A stretch of DNA of 64,000 bases from positions 6,102,501 to 6,166,500 of the forward strand of contig CAMQGK010000008.1 of NCBI GenBank assembly GCA_947000775.1. Reading direction: 5' to 3'. The notes below the pieces were generated by a model. The model searched no databases. It worked only from the letters and a program-made list of their open reading frames with translations, and was not told the origin of the DNA. The DNA comes from Pterois miles (taxonomy: Eukaryota > Chordata > Actinopteri > Perciformes > Scorpaenidae). The position numbers and the translations under genes are program-made. Shown one piece after another: positions 9,841 through 23,060 of this stretch (position 1 is the first letter of the stretch; every line of letters starts with the position of its first letter).

Positions 9841-12800
9841 GAAATGGACTTGACGATAGTCTGCGCTCTAAGTGCCCTTTTAGTTAGGAGGTGGAATAGG
9901 ACCCTACCAGCCCACATCTACAGTATGTTATTGACGATAACTGATAATGTCTACTTACTGAACTAATAGCATTGTGATAATCCCTGTTCATGCCTGGTTA
10001 ATACTTTGAACATAGCAAATGCTGACTAAAAATAAACTAGCTGATTAATAAATACTGTTATGTGTTTGGTGGCCACTGACATTTTAAACCTAATTTTCCA
10101 TTATTAGAATACTATAATGTTATAAGTGCACACGTATTGTATGAAAGGTAGAACATATATAGTATATGACAAATTGTTTGGAATAAACCTAATAGATCTG
10201 GCGTTACACCCATTTGTCCCAGGGATCTCGCTTGATTTAGATCATAATCAGTATTCAGACACATTAATGATGCAGTAAATATTATGAAATACGCTGCCCA
10301 GCTGCCTTGTGAGATGTTACATTTACTGCTGAAAATTTACTGGTTCAATTAGCTGTTGACCCCACATGCAGTAATCGGTCACATTAAGTGCACCACAACT
10401 CTTCTTCATTGAATTTCAAGCAGCAGTGTGTGATTTAGGAGGCTTTCACTGACCAGGAGAGTTGTATGTACACAGTTTGTCCTCATTGTCACGGTGAGAT
10501 ACGGTGTGATATGTGCTTCAGCCAGTATCAACAAACTGCAATTGTAAGTGACAACAGACGCAGTGTGCAGGTAGTGTAAAACTGATGTCAGTTTTAGGGG
10601 CAGCTGCTGCACCGACTGTCAACACGTCCACATTTTGAAGTCCTGTCACTGAGAAGCATCTGTGTTAGACCTGGAGATACTCCAAAATTTCCTTTTAATA
10701 CTGAGCACTGTGTGTGCTGACGTCAGATCAGAAATCCTGTTGCACCTGCAGGACAGGAGTGCCATTAGACATTGTGCTGTCAGGATTGGATCAGAACAAC
10801 CCTTCATAGGTGGTGGATAGGTGTCATTTTATATGCAAAATCTGTTTGAGGATGGGGTCAACAAGAAATCGCAGAATGAGGTCCAGTCCAGGAACATTAT
10901 CACTCTAACAACAAGTGTTGACTCTGGTATTCAGACATATTTAGGTTTGGATAGAGGCTCTTTAATAGAAAAATGAATCTCTTGGGAATTAAAGCTCCTG
11001 AAAAAGTGATATATCTCTCTAGCATGAAATATTCCTGGCTAAATTAACAATAATCAAAAATGTAAGTTGGAGGAAATAAAGCATCCTTAGTAATTATGTA
11101 TGTAGTTTAACACTCAAAAAACTGAACCAAATGGGTGGACAGTGGCTGGCAACATGAGCAAACAACCCACCAACAGCATCAGATTTTGATTCAAAATATT
11201 GCTAAACTTTTGAACATTAGACTTTTCCAAACTGAGTGCTGCTCGCTTCAAAGAAGTACAAAGAGCACTGACACAAATGCAGAAATCTCTAGAGAAAATA
11301 ATCAAAGCTGTTCAAACTGGCAGTATGAAGCTGATTAAAAAAAACTTCTTTTTTCTTTAAGAAGTTGTTAGTGAAAGTGACAGGATCTGACATACGACCT
11401 GATGCCGTTCAAAGTGTTTCTTTATTTCTCAGACTTTATATATTATACACCTTCTATCTGTGACTTATGCAGCTTGATTCCCACTTTGCTTGCCAGTATG
11501 CTTTGGCACTGTAAATTAAGGAAATTAACAGTTAAATGCACAATTTTTGGAGGTTTATTTTCTAAACTTTGTCAGATATTTTTGGACCGCCAATACAACC
11601 GGATCCTCTGATGGCAATATTTGGAGGCAAGAATAGCACGCTAGGAATTAATATTGGTATGTTCAAACGTCCTGGACCAAGTTACAGGCAAAAGCTCTTA
11701 TACACACATACAAAAATCCCCCAAATATCTGAGTTCATTTACTTCCTCCAGCAAACAAATATTTCACAACAACACAAAATCTCAGAGGAACAAGACTTTT
11801 ACTAATTCATCTCTGTTGTCCAATGCTGTTCTAGATGATCAATGAGCCTCCTGCCCAGCAGCCAATAAATCTAATGAGCAACGTGCAATTTAATGCATCA
11901 TTGCAAGGTATTCAGCATTGCTCTGTACTTTGATGGCTGTTTATTAAGAGCAGTGGCCACTGATCCAGTAAAGCATTGGTGCTCTGTTCGGCATCCACTC
12001 TCGTACTTATTCCATGGGAAGTTTACAGTTTTCTCAGCATTAACGCTCCCTTTGGGCTGCTATGAACCCTGGTTTTGAGTAGTAGTCGGTATTTAATTAA
12101 TTTTAAACTTTGTAGGGAATTTGCACTAGTAAAGTCAGCCTTATTACTCATGCTTTTAGCTATTTTTTTCACAGATTTTTCAGAGTTTACTAATGTTTTA
12201 TAGATGGATAAAGCTATTTATTGATTCATCAAGAAAACAATGTGCAGATTAATTGAAAATACTGATAAAAAATAATAATTTGAATGACTGTAGCATCTTG
12301 TGGTTTGGCATTGGTTGCAAACAGCTAGTTCAGAGTGTGCTGGTAGAAGGTTGTGTTGGCGATTTTAGGAAGGTTGCAGCTTTCTTGATGAGCTGTATGT
12401 GGGTAAGGAGTTAGGGAGGATTGTGAGGAGCTACAGCAGACAAATGGGAGGTTTGGTAAATGTAGTACTGCAGGTTTTACGTTGGTTTGATCAATAATAA
12501 TGGAGAGATCTTGGGAAGAAGAACAGCTCTTCACTAAGTCAAATGTTGAAATATTGCAGAGAATTACAGTACAATACGTTGCAAATGTAATTTCGGGGAC
12601 AAGCAGATCGCGCACATAATTTCTGCACATTTTGAAGGCATTTCCGCTGTCTCTCTGCTTCATTAAGATCCTTCACATAGCAGCTGTAGAAATTCCTGTC
12701 TTTCCTTTGTTCTTCTGTGTAGAGTGAAGACGTTAAAAAGCCGATTCTGGCAGAGCTCCATGACTAAATAAAATGAGCAGTTCCCCCCTCATTAGTAGTA

Positions 12801-13060
12801 ATCTTTCACTCAGTGACGTCTGAGGCGGGAAAGTACCAGCCTATCAGAGCCCTTAAACTGCAGCTTGGTCTATCGAAAGCAATATCAGTCTCAAAGTCTC
12901 TGTAAGATTGATAACCTGCCAGACACTCATCCATCATGCATACAAGGATGATGTGAGACACTGATTGATGATCTATAAACAAGTTCTTAATTCAGTTGAT
13001 TGGATGTCGTCACACTATTAAATAGGTGTTATGACTCGCTATAAGCCCCATAACACAATG
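9841..13060. other. intergenic, no gene seen
   Basis: Unique AT-rich sequence. Open frames of 60-112 codons occur (for example 12325-12663 minus) but have no recognisable domain, signal peptide or splice context. The sequence around 9970-10170 is especially AT-rich. Confidence 0.45.
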
Positions 13061-13395
13061 TTTTCCCCTAAACTTAATGAAGTGTTTTTTGTTACCTAGA
13101 CCTAAAGAAGTTTTAGTTTTGTTGTTTAAACCTAAAGAAGTTTTAGTTTTGTTGCCTAAACCAAAGAGTAGTGTAGTTTCCTAAACCTAAACAAATTGTA
13201 GTTTTTGTTTCCTACATCTAAAGAGGTTTTAGTTTTACTGCCTAAACCTAAAGAAGTTGTTTTGTTGCCTAAAACTAGAGGTTAGAGCTTCGTTGCCTAA
13301 ATTTGAAGAAGTTGTAGTTTTGTTGCCTAAACTTAAAGTTTTCCTTTTGTTGCCTAAACCTAAAGAAGTTGTAGTTTAGTTTCCTAAACCTAGTA
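13061..13395 (+). repeat. degenerate ~30-bp minisatellite
   Basis: About eleven imperfect copies of a unit built from CCTAAACCTAAAGAAG followed by TTGTAGTTTTGTTG. Units vary from about 25 to 32 bases and differ by point changes and small deletions. One related unit (CCTAAACCTAACCAGGTAGG) appears at 40026-40060. Confidence 0.8.
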
Positions 13396-15228
13396 GGCGT
13401 AGTAGGCCCATACTGACCCATATCTATTATGCTGATATCTGATAATGCCTGTTTAGTTTAGTTAAGTTAAATCAGGTACAGTGAGACTAAGTTGAAAGAT
13501 AATTAATTTAAATCACACTACATGCTGATATCATATCTATACTGCGATAGAAGGAGATCCATATCACATAATCCTCATCACAAGTGTGATTGATTTGCCA
13601 ATTACTTGTTCTGGAGCAATCAGAACATTATTAAATATTTATCTTTTTATAGATAAAATATTATTACCTTATTCTCAGGTGTGAGGCAAAGAAGTGAGGA
13701 TGTTAGATGGTGTTTTACAATCAAGATCAGTATCCCCTCTTCAGTTGTGTCCTTGTACTTAATGGTGCATTACCGTAACCATGACACCATCCATAAACAC
13801 GTCATGGCCGAACAATAAATTCTGTCACTGAACACATAATTTATTTCAGAAGTTAGTTTTTCTTCTTTTTGTTGTCCATAAGGTTTGACTGTAAATTGAT
13901 TTTCAGGTGTTACTAATAATTGTGAATATTTTTTTTTTATTTATTTTCATACACCTTTAAAAGTCAATTTAAGCTTTGTCATTTAACCACCATTACAGCT
14001 GTAGGAGATGACAGTGAGGAAAAAAAAAAAAATCAATATTTGACTGTGGCATTGAGCCTCACAGTTAACATACATGTAAATCTCTGCAATCTGTTTGCTT
14101 AGAGAATAAGATTTGCATAAAAGGATTAATAACCAAGTCAGTGTTTTGTTCAATGTGTGTACACAGAAAATTTAATCAGGCCCTGGACGTGTATATCCTA
14201 TTGAATACTCAGCTTGACCATGTGTTTGTTATGATAAATTTCAACCTTGCTAAAAGACTATTGTGCAAATGCAATGTCAATAGGTCTCATGTTTGGATGC
14301 ACATTACCTAATAGCTGTTTATGCTCTTCATTTCCACCCATTGTATTTGAAGTAGATCAGTTCCAGCTGGTTTAGCTTTGATAAATTTGAGTTTTCCTTT
14401 TCCATTTTTTCTTTCTGTGGTGGTTATTCAAGAGATTAAGCTGGCTGTGATTATCTGTGTATTATGCATGTGTTTTTTAATTCAATCAAACAGATACAAA
14501 TTGTCCTTTTCGCACAAGCGTGAGTCACGATGTATGAGTAACACTGAAAAATGAAGGTGCTTCGGGGACCCGTTGGGCACCAGTGTTGTGTATCTTCTCC
14601 GGTAATTATTTCTAGATCACATGCTCCTAATTAGAAACAACACTGACTCCTCACTGACCTTCTCAGTTCATTTCTGAAGCAAGTATCTGCTCTACTTAAG
14701 TGTCCTTGAGTGAGACCTTTCTGCTGAGAGAGTCATACCATTAGAGATATTCTCTTTTTAAAGATCAATGCAATATTACATTATTTACCTTTAATAAAAG
14801 AATTTATTATATTGAATGCTGCACACACAGCAGCATGTAAACAACTAAGCTAAAGTGAGGAGTTTATGCTTTCATAGCTATGTTTATACAGTTTCAATGA
14901 ATAATTGATCAGGCACAGTTTTTTTTTTTTTATCTTACTTACCATATCACTTACCATATGTCGTGTCTGCTTTGCTGTTATGACCTTCACAAATGTTAAT
15001 GTCACTCATCTTAAGCTGTGTTTAGTGCGGCAGCAGAGCAGAAGATAATATCTGTGAAATAAGAATGGTAATTCACTGAACTGAATTCACTGCAGAATAA
15101 AAAAAAAGTCTATTATTGAGAGCTAAAATTTGACTGAATCAAAAATTTGGTCAGTGAGGTGAGAAATTTACAATTTTTTCCTTTAATGTATGAAGTATAG
15201 GTCCTCTCTTGTTACTGCCGAGTTTCAA
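13396..15228. other. intergenic with a possible conserved stretch
   Basis: No gene seen. The unique segment 14505-14690 is less AT-rich than its surroundings and carries CTAATTAGAA homeodomain-type sites. Poly-A and poly-T runs occur at 13930, 14020 and 14925. Confidence 0.35.
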
Positions 15229-15692
15229 GTGTAGTCTGTAAAGATGGGTGATGTGTCCACTTCCTGTACTCTGTACTCCTGTACTCACTGTACAGAAGTG
15301 AAGTCAAAATATCCCATATATAGATATGAGAGCTGCCATCTTGAGATTTTGATATCATTTGGAGCCAGAGTCTGCGCAGTAGTGATCGGGTGGTGGAGCC
15401 GCAGTATCAAGGTCAACCGCCCTTTTTACAGCATGAAGTAACTACTAAAAACAAAACTTATCAGAAAAATAAACACTTGAACATGCAGCACATCAGTGTC
15501 ACAAGAACTACCTGAAATAACAGAAATCATCTTTGGGAAAAATTTGCTTGATGTGTACCTTGACTTTTGAGTTTGGAGGGGGCGGGCTTTATGACCTATA
15601 CTGCAACCAGCCACCAGGGGGAGTTCAAGATGTTTTTGCTTCACTTTTGGGCAACTGTCATGTTGTCCATCTTTATATATACGGTTTCAAGA
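15229..15692 (+). mobile_element. MITE with ~28-bp terminal inverted repeats
   Basis: The left end (TGTAGTCTGTAAAGATGGG, then TGATGTGTCC) is the reverse complement, with mismatches, of the right end (GTTGTCCATCTTTATATATA, then CGGTTTC). Internal phrases such as GCTGCCATCTTGAGATTTTG and CAGCCACCAGGGGGAGTTC are those of a repeat common in fish. There is no coding capacity. Confidence 0.65.
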
Positions 15693-18600
15693 CATTAATG
15701 CCAACAACAAAACAACCTTAAAACTGTAACGAAAACGCTCTAATAAACCTACTGTAAGCTATGGACCGAGCAATAAATGACATGATCACGTTCTGTTTAA
15801 AGCTTTTTGCCCTGTCTCAGTGGCCAGAAAAACAAATAATGCAGCTTTAAACGTTCAAAATGTGCATCATTAACATACAAAATGTACCACACTGCATGTA
15901 TTGTTGAAATATTGCTCACGAGTTGTAACTGTCATCAAAGCACAGTAACAACACAGTTAGTTTCCTGTTTAAAAATGTAAAAATATAGAAACTCCAGAGT
16001 CTTTATTTAACCGGAAGAATCCCTTTTATGCAATGAAAAGTGATGATTTTTCATTTAAAAACCCTGAACTTCATTATCAATCATACCTGCCTGGGTCTGC
16101 CCATCAATTCATTGTGACAGGCAGGAAAATGATTGAGTGATGGAGTTCAAAATATGCGCCGTATCTGGCATACCGTGATTACATTTAGATGTAAAACTTA
16201 ATGGGATTCAGCTCTGGGTCAGCATAGTAATTAACTCTTAAACAAACGTGTTTACAGTCCTGTGGGCAAATATTTGTTATTGTTCATATTGCTCATCGTC
16301 GTCACGCACCAGTCTATGAACCTAGAGTGGACCTGCGCACTTTAACATCACGGCCTGCTTCATCATTTCAATCCGTTGGGCATGAAATGGGATCTAAACA
16401 ACATCAGCTCGTATTATCCTGCTCAGATTATCTGCGAGTGAAGCAAAGCGGAAAGATGGAATGGAGATGGTGCGAGTGCAGCTCAGCGTGTGGTCACATG
16501 GTTTTCACGTGCCTCATTGAATATAGTCATCTGAAGCACAGACACAGTTGGTACTGATGGTTATGGCGGAGATACATTTCAGTAAATACATGTTTAGGTG
16601 CTTGGTGGACACATGTAGTTGTACATGACATGTAGTTGTCTTAGCACCAAATCCATCATTTTTATTTTTAATTTGCAGTATTGTCACATAATTTAGCTTG
16701 ACTTCAATCAGCCGTTTTTTCTATTAATCATAGTTAAAATGTAGATTGCTTACAGTATTTTAATCATTTTTTTACGCATGCTTAACCTTCACTAAACCCT
16801 TCACCAAACAGCCTTTTTAAGACTTTTACCAAAACCACAAGACAAAATTGTAACTGTTAGCTTTAGCCTCGCTCTTGTAGCAAGATAGCATGTATCCATC
16901 AGCTTTATTTTTTACCTAGCTATTCATCAGCTTCATCTTTCACAATCTGGTGACAACAGTTATCATTTTAGGGCTGCTGATTAGAAATGAGACGCCTGCT
17001 TTTGTCTAAAGGCATTTACACACTGGTGTTTTTCCGTGCAATTAATTTGCATGTCAGTATTTATTTTTTAACTGTTGTTTTTGTCATGAATATGCCTACT
17101 TTTCACACAAAACGCAAATGTCATGATATACTTTCTTTACAAAACAAGGCCATTTTTTTGAGCATATGCAGCCGCGAATAAAAAGTAATCAATCACCTGG
17201 ATGGCAAATATTGACTCCTTTCAACCTTGACAAAGGTATAATAGACCACTCTTGTTCTTACCTTTCACAGTAAAAATAATAATACTAATAAATCTGCCAA
17301 TATTACCACTTTAAATTGCATATGTGCAGCATGAGAATGGGGCGCTTGACATGTATAGCAGTGCATCAGTATCTAACTGAGGGGACAGGCTAGCAAACAG
17401 CTAAATGTCAGCCAAACTTAAGCTTTAGAATACATGAACTTCAGTTGTTGCTGCACGTATTGACATGCTTTTGGGTTTGTACCTTTAAACACTGCCCACA
17501 GCAGGAAATAGAGTTGCAAACAATCATCTGTTGAAAATAACTTCACAGAGATCTTTTCATTGATTAGCTCCAAGAGCAGATTGTGGCACTGGGCTGTCCC
17601 TAAACCCATACAGCAGAAAACAGATCCAGATTAATATTAATGCACTCATCGATGATGATGGGCTGGCTGCGCTGGCTTGAAATACTCCCATACTTCCCAT
17701 TTTAGAGGACGAGTTTTGTCAGCAGATTAAAAGTTACTCAGAAACAGTCTCCTGAAAGAGAAAACTGTCTTGGGATTATTGCATTTCGGCATAAAAATCT
17801 AACTTGTAACAACTACTAACCACACTAATCACCAAAAACAATGAAGAACGATTGAAGAATTCAACCAAAGATAAATGTTACTCTCACATACAATACAACA
17901 CTGCTGTTATCTACAAGCAACATGCTTTGCAAGAGTTGCAAGAGTAAAGCATCAAATGTAATTACACTCTAACTCTTCTCTCCTTAAAAGCCTGAGTTAC
18001 TCATTGTAGGAAGAGAGTTTCAGAAGAAAGATGATTTCCATAAAATAATTGAAGATTTAGGGATGCGTGGTCAGTGTCGCACCCTGACATTATTCTTTCA
18101 CTGTGGGCAGGAACAAGGGGCAATGCAAACAAGGCTGACTGCTTTGTAGCGTCACTTATCAGTTCATTGAGCTGTGAGTGGCTCAGCAATGCCACACATC
18201 AGTGGATCATCTGAGCATCTGTGCAAATAATGTCTGACGCTGCGGTGAAAATGAAATAATGAATCACTGCCATCCCTCTGATGTCTCCACAACTCTATCT
18301 GTTCACTCGCAGTAAGCCGCTCGCACGAATCACTTCAGTGAGCAAAGAAAAAGCTCATGTGAGGGCAGACATGCTCCCCATCGTCGTTCCTCAAATACAT
18401 CACAGTCGCTCCATCCACAAATTGAATTCCACTTGCAACAACAGCTCATTCAGACAACAATAAAACAGTGAAGGTTAATAGATCTTTGACTCAGTTGCCC
18501 AGCGTCTGCTCCTTTGCCGTAGCCTTGAGCTAAATTAGAAGATGATTGCTGTTGCGTCACTGAAAATGTACCAGTGTAAATTGCATTTAAAGGTCTTTAA

Positions 18601-19064
18601 CTAATTGCAAAAGGCAAATAAATTCATGATTAGGGCCGCTGAGACCTCTCATATATCATATTTATTAGTAATCACATCAACATCCATGAAAAGATGAGTA
18701 ACTTCTCCACATTCTGCCCTTTGGATTAAAGTAATGTGGTTTTAAACCCAGAGATGCGGAGCAAGAAATTATTTTTGTCATATTAAAGTATTCTTTGTTC
18801 TCATTGAAGTCAGTAGTCATGTAGTAAATAAAATGAATTAATCAGAATTTAGTATTCAAGTACTTTTCAGAAAAGTCATAATGGTGTTGTGTCTTTTCAA
18901 CCCTTAAGCCAAACACAACAAAGGAGGAGAAAACACACAAAATATAAAAAATCTCATTAGTTGGATGTAGCTGGACTTTGGTCTGTCCAGCCATATGTGA
19001 TTTCAACAAAATAAATCTGCAATACAGAATTTTGTATTTATTAAAACTTTAAATTATGTGTGTA
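15693..19064. other. intergenic, no gene seen
   Basis: Unique AT-rich sequence. Nothing in the short frames at 16327-16557, 16987-17181 or 18001-18195 supports a gene. The stretch 18230-18600 is relatively GC-balanced and unique, possibly regulatory. Confidence 0.4.
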
Positions 19065-19775
19065 ATTAAAGCTGCAGTAGGCAGAATATTTTTGATGTCA
19101 ATGGGCAAAAATTCGATAATAACCTTTCAGTATATTGTAATTCAAGTGTTCTGAGAGAAAACTAGACTTCTGCATTTCCTCATTGCTCTGTTTTCAGGAT
19201 TTAAATAATCTAGCCGTTGACGGGAGACTTTGGCCAATCACAGGTCACTTCAAAGAGAGAGCGTTCCTATTGGCTGATCATTCGATGAAGGCAGCTGTCA
19301 ATCACTCACATACTCCGATCAAACACTCAATCTAGGCAGCGCTCAAATATGAATCAATATTCTGTTACTGCAATGACTTCTCGCCTCAAATGTTTTTTCC
19401 TCAGCTGAACTCAATATAGTCACAGTCGTTCTCATTTTACAGCTAAACAGTAACTACAAGATGTTTCTGAAAACATTGTATGTGAAAAATAGACGTTACA
19501 GTAACTGGATATTGATTCACATTTGATCAGTGCTGCCTAGTTTGCCGAGTGATTGACAGTTGCTCAGAGACGGCAGGCTCCAGCTCGGCTCTGATTGGTT
19601 GTTTTCCTCTGGTTTGTGAAATCTTGCTGATGCCATTAGGAGCACCGGAGGGTGCAGAGGAACATGATTTCTTTTTTTCAGATAACTGGTCTCATGTGCT
19701 ACTGTCAGGATATGGTGGCTATTAAAAAATAACTTTTTTTTAAATCATATTTGGTCCAACAAGCCTACTTCAGCT
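19065..19775 (+). mobile_element. ~710-bp element with terminal and internal inverted repeats
   Basis: Starts TTAAAGCTGCAGTAGGCAG and ends AAGCCTACTTCAGCT, giving terminal inverted repeats. Inside, CAAATATGAATCAATATTC (about 19346) faces its inverse ATATTGATTCACATTTGATC (about 19508), with TAGGCAGC facing GCTGCCTA. The centre is therefore palindromic. Fragment 8868-9095 belongs to the same family. No ORF of transposase size is present. Confidence 0.65.
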
Positions 19776-19779
19776 ATCA

Positions 19780-20440
19780 ACACAGCGATACTTTGAGCTA
19801 AGTGTTAATGTCACCATGCTCACTGTGACGATGCTATTGATGTTTAGCAGGTACAGCGTTTACTATATTCCCATTAGCATGTTAGCATGCTAATATCAGC
19901 TCATTATTAGTACTACCCTCAGTACTAATGGGAGTGTCATCAGTTTTGCATGCATACTACAGCATATGCATTTCATAGATACTGTACATGTACTTACTTT
20001 GAGTACTGCAAGTGAAATGTACTAGTGGACAACTAATATATTAGATTAATTGCATACTCCTTCAATATATTCTGCTACACTTTGAAATATGTTACAAATA
20101 TACTTGCGAGTATTTGGACAATTAAGTTGTTTTTTTTTAAAGTTGCTCTAAAAAAAGTTATTACCGTTTGTCCTAAGGAGGACACGCATGCAGTTTGTAC
20201 CAATCTGTCTAGCAGATGTTGAGATATTTCATAGGATAAGTTAAAAAAAAAAAAAACTGACCTCATGGTGGCACAAGATGAAAAGTCTGGGAGTCACTAA
20301 AGTCAGTAGGATTCATCCTCTGGGAAGCATGAATGCCTTTACAAAATTTCACATCAATCAATTCAATAGTTGTTGAGATATTTCAGTCTGGACCAAAGTA
20401 GTGGAGCGAGCAACAGACATGTACGCCATCATCTTATAGT
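19780..20440 (+). repeat. dispersed repeat interrupted by a nested insertion
   Basis: The left part (TTTGAGCTAAGTGTTAATG, TTAGCATGTTAGCATGCTAA) and right part (GACCTCATGGTGGCAC, GTAGGATTCATCCTCTGGG, AGTTGTTGAGATATTTCAGT) look like two halves of one common fish repeat. They are split by foreign sequence at about 19940-20105, which matches 21645-21797. Confidence 0.5.
19940..20105 (+). repeat. fragment related to 21410-21800, nested insertion
   Basis: GCATACTCCTTCAATATATTCTGCTACACTTTGAAATATG, here read in parts, matches 21746-21785 nearly base for base, and both are preceded by an AATATATT-rich segment. The fragment sits inside the 19780-20440 repeat. Confidence 0.55.
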
Positions 20441-21409
20441 TCTGTCCTTTTAGTAGCAGACTGTGTTGTAGCCACAGGAGTGTAATGTGGGAATATTTGT
20501 CATATGTCTTCATGTTCAGTGAAAATGAAGCGAAGCTAACAGTGTTGGTGGGTACAGTCTGTTATGCTCATGTTGGTGAACATCATCCCCTCAAGGCTGC
20601 ACTGTACTATCATGCTTATTCTAAATGTACTTCCAAGGGCAAGATCTGTTTGATATTTGACAGTTTGACATTTTAGATAAAGCGGTACTTACATTCACTG
20701 CCAAGTCAATTATATGTCCTGAATCCACATACTCTAGAAGAAAAGAAACTCCAACAGCATTAAATGTCATAAGGCTGGATTTGAAAAGGTTTTTAAGATT
20801 TTGACTTCCAAGGGTTTCATGGTGAGAAATCCATCTTGTAAAAACTCCTTGATAACAAATTTATTCCACATGCCACAGGCCTGATAAGACACACACTCAG
20901 TTGCTTATTAGTTGATTAGGCCTGTTATGAATCATAGGGCACATTGTGCACCGAATGCATTTCATCTTCAGTGAACTTAATTAAAACAAAACATCACAGT
21001 GATGAGCCTGAACTCTCTTTACATCATTTTCTTTTGCACATATTGTCTCTGCTTGATTTGCCCAAACAACATGTAATTGCGTGTTGAAGCCCTTAAATGC
21101 GGGCAGAAAGGCCATGAATTCAAATTCAAATTTATGCTCTTTGTGAGGCCACGAAATGCTTTAAAGCCTTAGAGCACTTTCTAGGCAGCCCTAAGGGCAG
21201 GGCCCTTAATTGAAAGTGACAAGGAGAACCAAGGATAGGTAGGGAGCACATAAGAGGTTAGAGTACTTCCTCTCCTTCAGCCTATCAAGTGCAGGATGAA
21301 TGTCAAGCCATGGAAAAGGGCAGGTTCAGAGAGGAAGATAGCTGTTGACTCCCTGAAATGTCAGCTATTATCCTGCAGAGAAAATTCAGAATTACTACTG
21401 TACACACAC
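20441..21409. other. intergenic, candidate conserved non-coding DNA
   Basis: No gene. The segment 20870-21260 is unique, has balanced composition, and carries several TTAATT/TAATTA-type and bHLH-type motifs, which fits an enhancer but does not prove one. Confidence 0.3.
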
Positions 21410-22170
21410 TAGTGAAAAAAGTAGTCTAAAGTATACTAAATGCTAGTATGCTACAACATACTAAAGTGTACTAGCACACAGACTAATAATTAGTATATTT
21501 AGTGTTAAAATAGAACAGCTATTTTCTAACTTATTATATTTTAGTTGCACGAAAGTGGTACAAAAGCTCAACTTTAAGTGTGTTTAGTGTACCGTACTAA
21601 GATGTGAGTATTTTAAGTATACTTGGATACACTACAAGCATGCTACATGTGCAGTTCATAGATATTGACAATGGCATTGCAATTGCACTTTGAGCATATT
21701 TGAAATACACTAGCAATAAACTAATATATTTATAATAAATTATTAGCATACTCCTTCAATATACTCTGCTGCACTTTGAAATAAGTTACAAATATACGCA
21801 CAGAATCTTCACGTTTGTTTATTCGTCATATACACAGCAATTACAGCATGAAAATCTTGGGTCTTAGGTACCCTTCAACGACGCTTATCAAAAATATATA
21901 AAAGGAAGATCACACAAGTAAAAGAAAATTGAGAATAAAAGACATAAAATAGTTCAAGTTAAAACAACAATATATTTCAAATGGATAAGCTAAATGTAAC
22001 CAAAAACATATTGATGTTATCATATTTATTTCTCGTACATTGAAACTTAGTGAGATCTGTTTTGAAGTACACAAGTCTATGTTAAACACTGTATACATTA
22101 AGCACAAAAGTTAAAAATATACTTGTAATAACTTTTGTATGCTTAAATTACATTTCTAATACACTGAAAA
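21410..22170 (+). repeat. AT-rich dispersed repeat (TACTAAA-rich)
   Basis: A stretch rich in AGTATACTAAA and ACATACTAAAGTGTACTAG phrases, partly repeated at 19940-20105. A different segment, GTCATATACACAGCAATTAC through about 21900, looks like a second repeat inserted inside it. Confidence 0.45.
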
Positions 22171-22605
22171 ATACTACTTGGGTAATCTTGGTTAAACGTA
22201 CTGCAATTTCTCAATGAAAATCTCTTCTAATACTTAAATACTCAAGCATTCATTACATGACAAAATGGTAATTGACTTTAAACTCACCACTAAGAAATGA
22301 AGGGTGCTAAATCGTGTTGCTGCAGGATCACAAGCTTTCCTCTGCCTCTACATACCTTTAAAAAGAGATGTTGGTCTCATGTCACTGCCCAGCTCACTAA
22401 ACGTTATTGGTCTTCATGCATTTTATCATATTATCCATGCAAGTCGCAAGTGCTCCCAGGTAGTGTGGAAGATGAGCTGTGACTGAAAACAAGCTTATAA
22501 ATAAAACACACAAATATTTTACGTGCACTTTGAGCTGTTTCTGCTCATGTGGAGAAAATTAACAAATTCCCTCCTATATTTCACTATTTGATTTTAAAGT
22601 TGTAA
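22171..22605. other. intergenic, unique
   Basis: No gene or repeat recognised. Confidence 0.4.
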
Positions 22606-23060
22606 CCACAGACTGTGTATAAGAAGTGGACGTAGTCACCTTAACGTCACCCATTAGTTTGTGGACTGCCGTTTTGAAGCCTCAAGTTCGGTATGTTGGC
22701 CGTCGCCATCTTGGTTTTTGGCTATTCTGTTTTTGTGACACAGGGGGGAGCTAAGCGCAACCGAACACTGAATAAGACATTTTTATGCGACCAAAATGTT
22801 AGTTAACTTTTTTTGTGGTAACAACCTGTCAATCACAAGGTAGCCACGCCCTAAAGCATCCCCTGCTTTATGGTCTATTTGACTCTAAATGGGACCATAA
22901 ACTTACATCATGCTGTATTGAAGAAGACTTGAAACTAGTGATTGAGACCATAAACTCATGTTTACAGTGTTTACAGTGGTAATAAATCAGGTGAGAAGTA
23001 GACTCATTTTCCCATAGATTTCTATACAATCAGACTTCTTTTAACAACCAGAGGAGCAGC
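22606..23060 (+). mobile_element. non-autonomous element relic, CAGACTGTGTATAAG-ended
   Basis: Starts CCACAGACTGTGTATAAGAAG. It carries TTTGTGGACTGCCGTTTTG, GGCCGTCGCCATCTTGG and CATAGATTTCTATACAATCAG, which I recognise as a common fish MITE-like repeat. Its end resembles, but is not identical to, the terminal repeat of the 15229-15692 element. Confidence 0.55.

Noticed and set aside
12325..12663. 112-codon minus-strand frame
   Set aside because: No recognisable motif, AT-rich composition like its surroundings and no splice or promoter signal.
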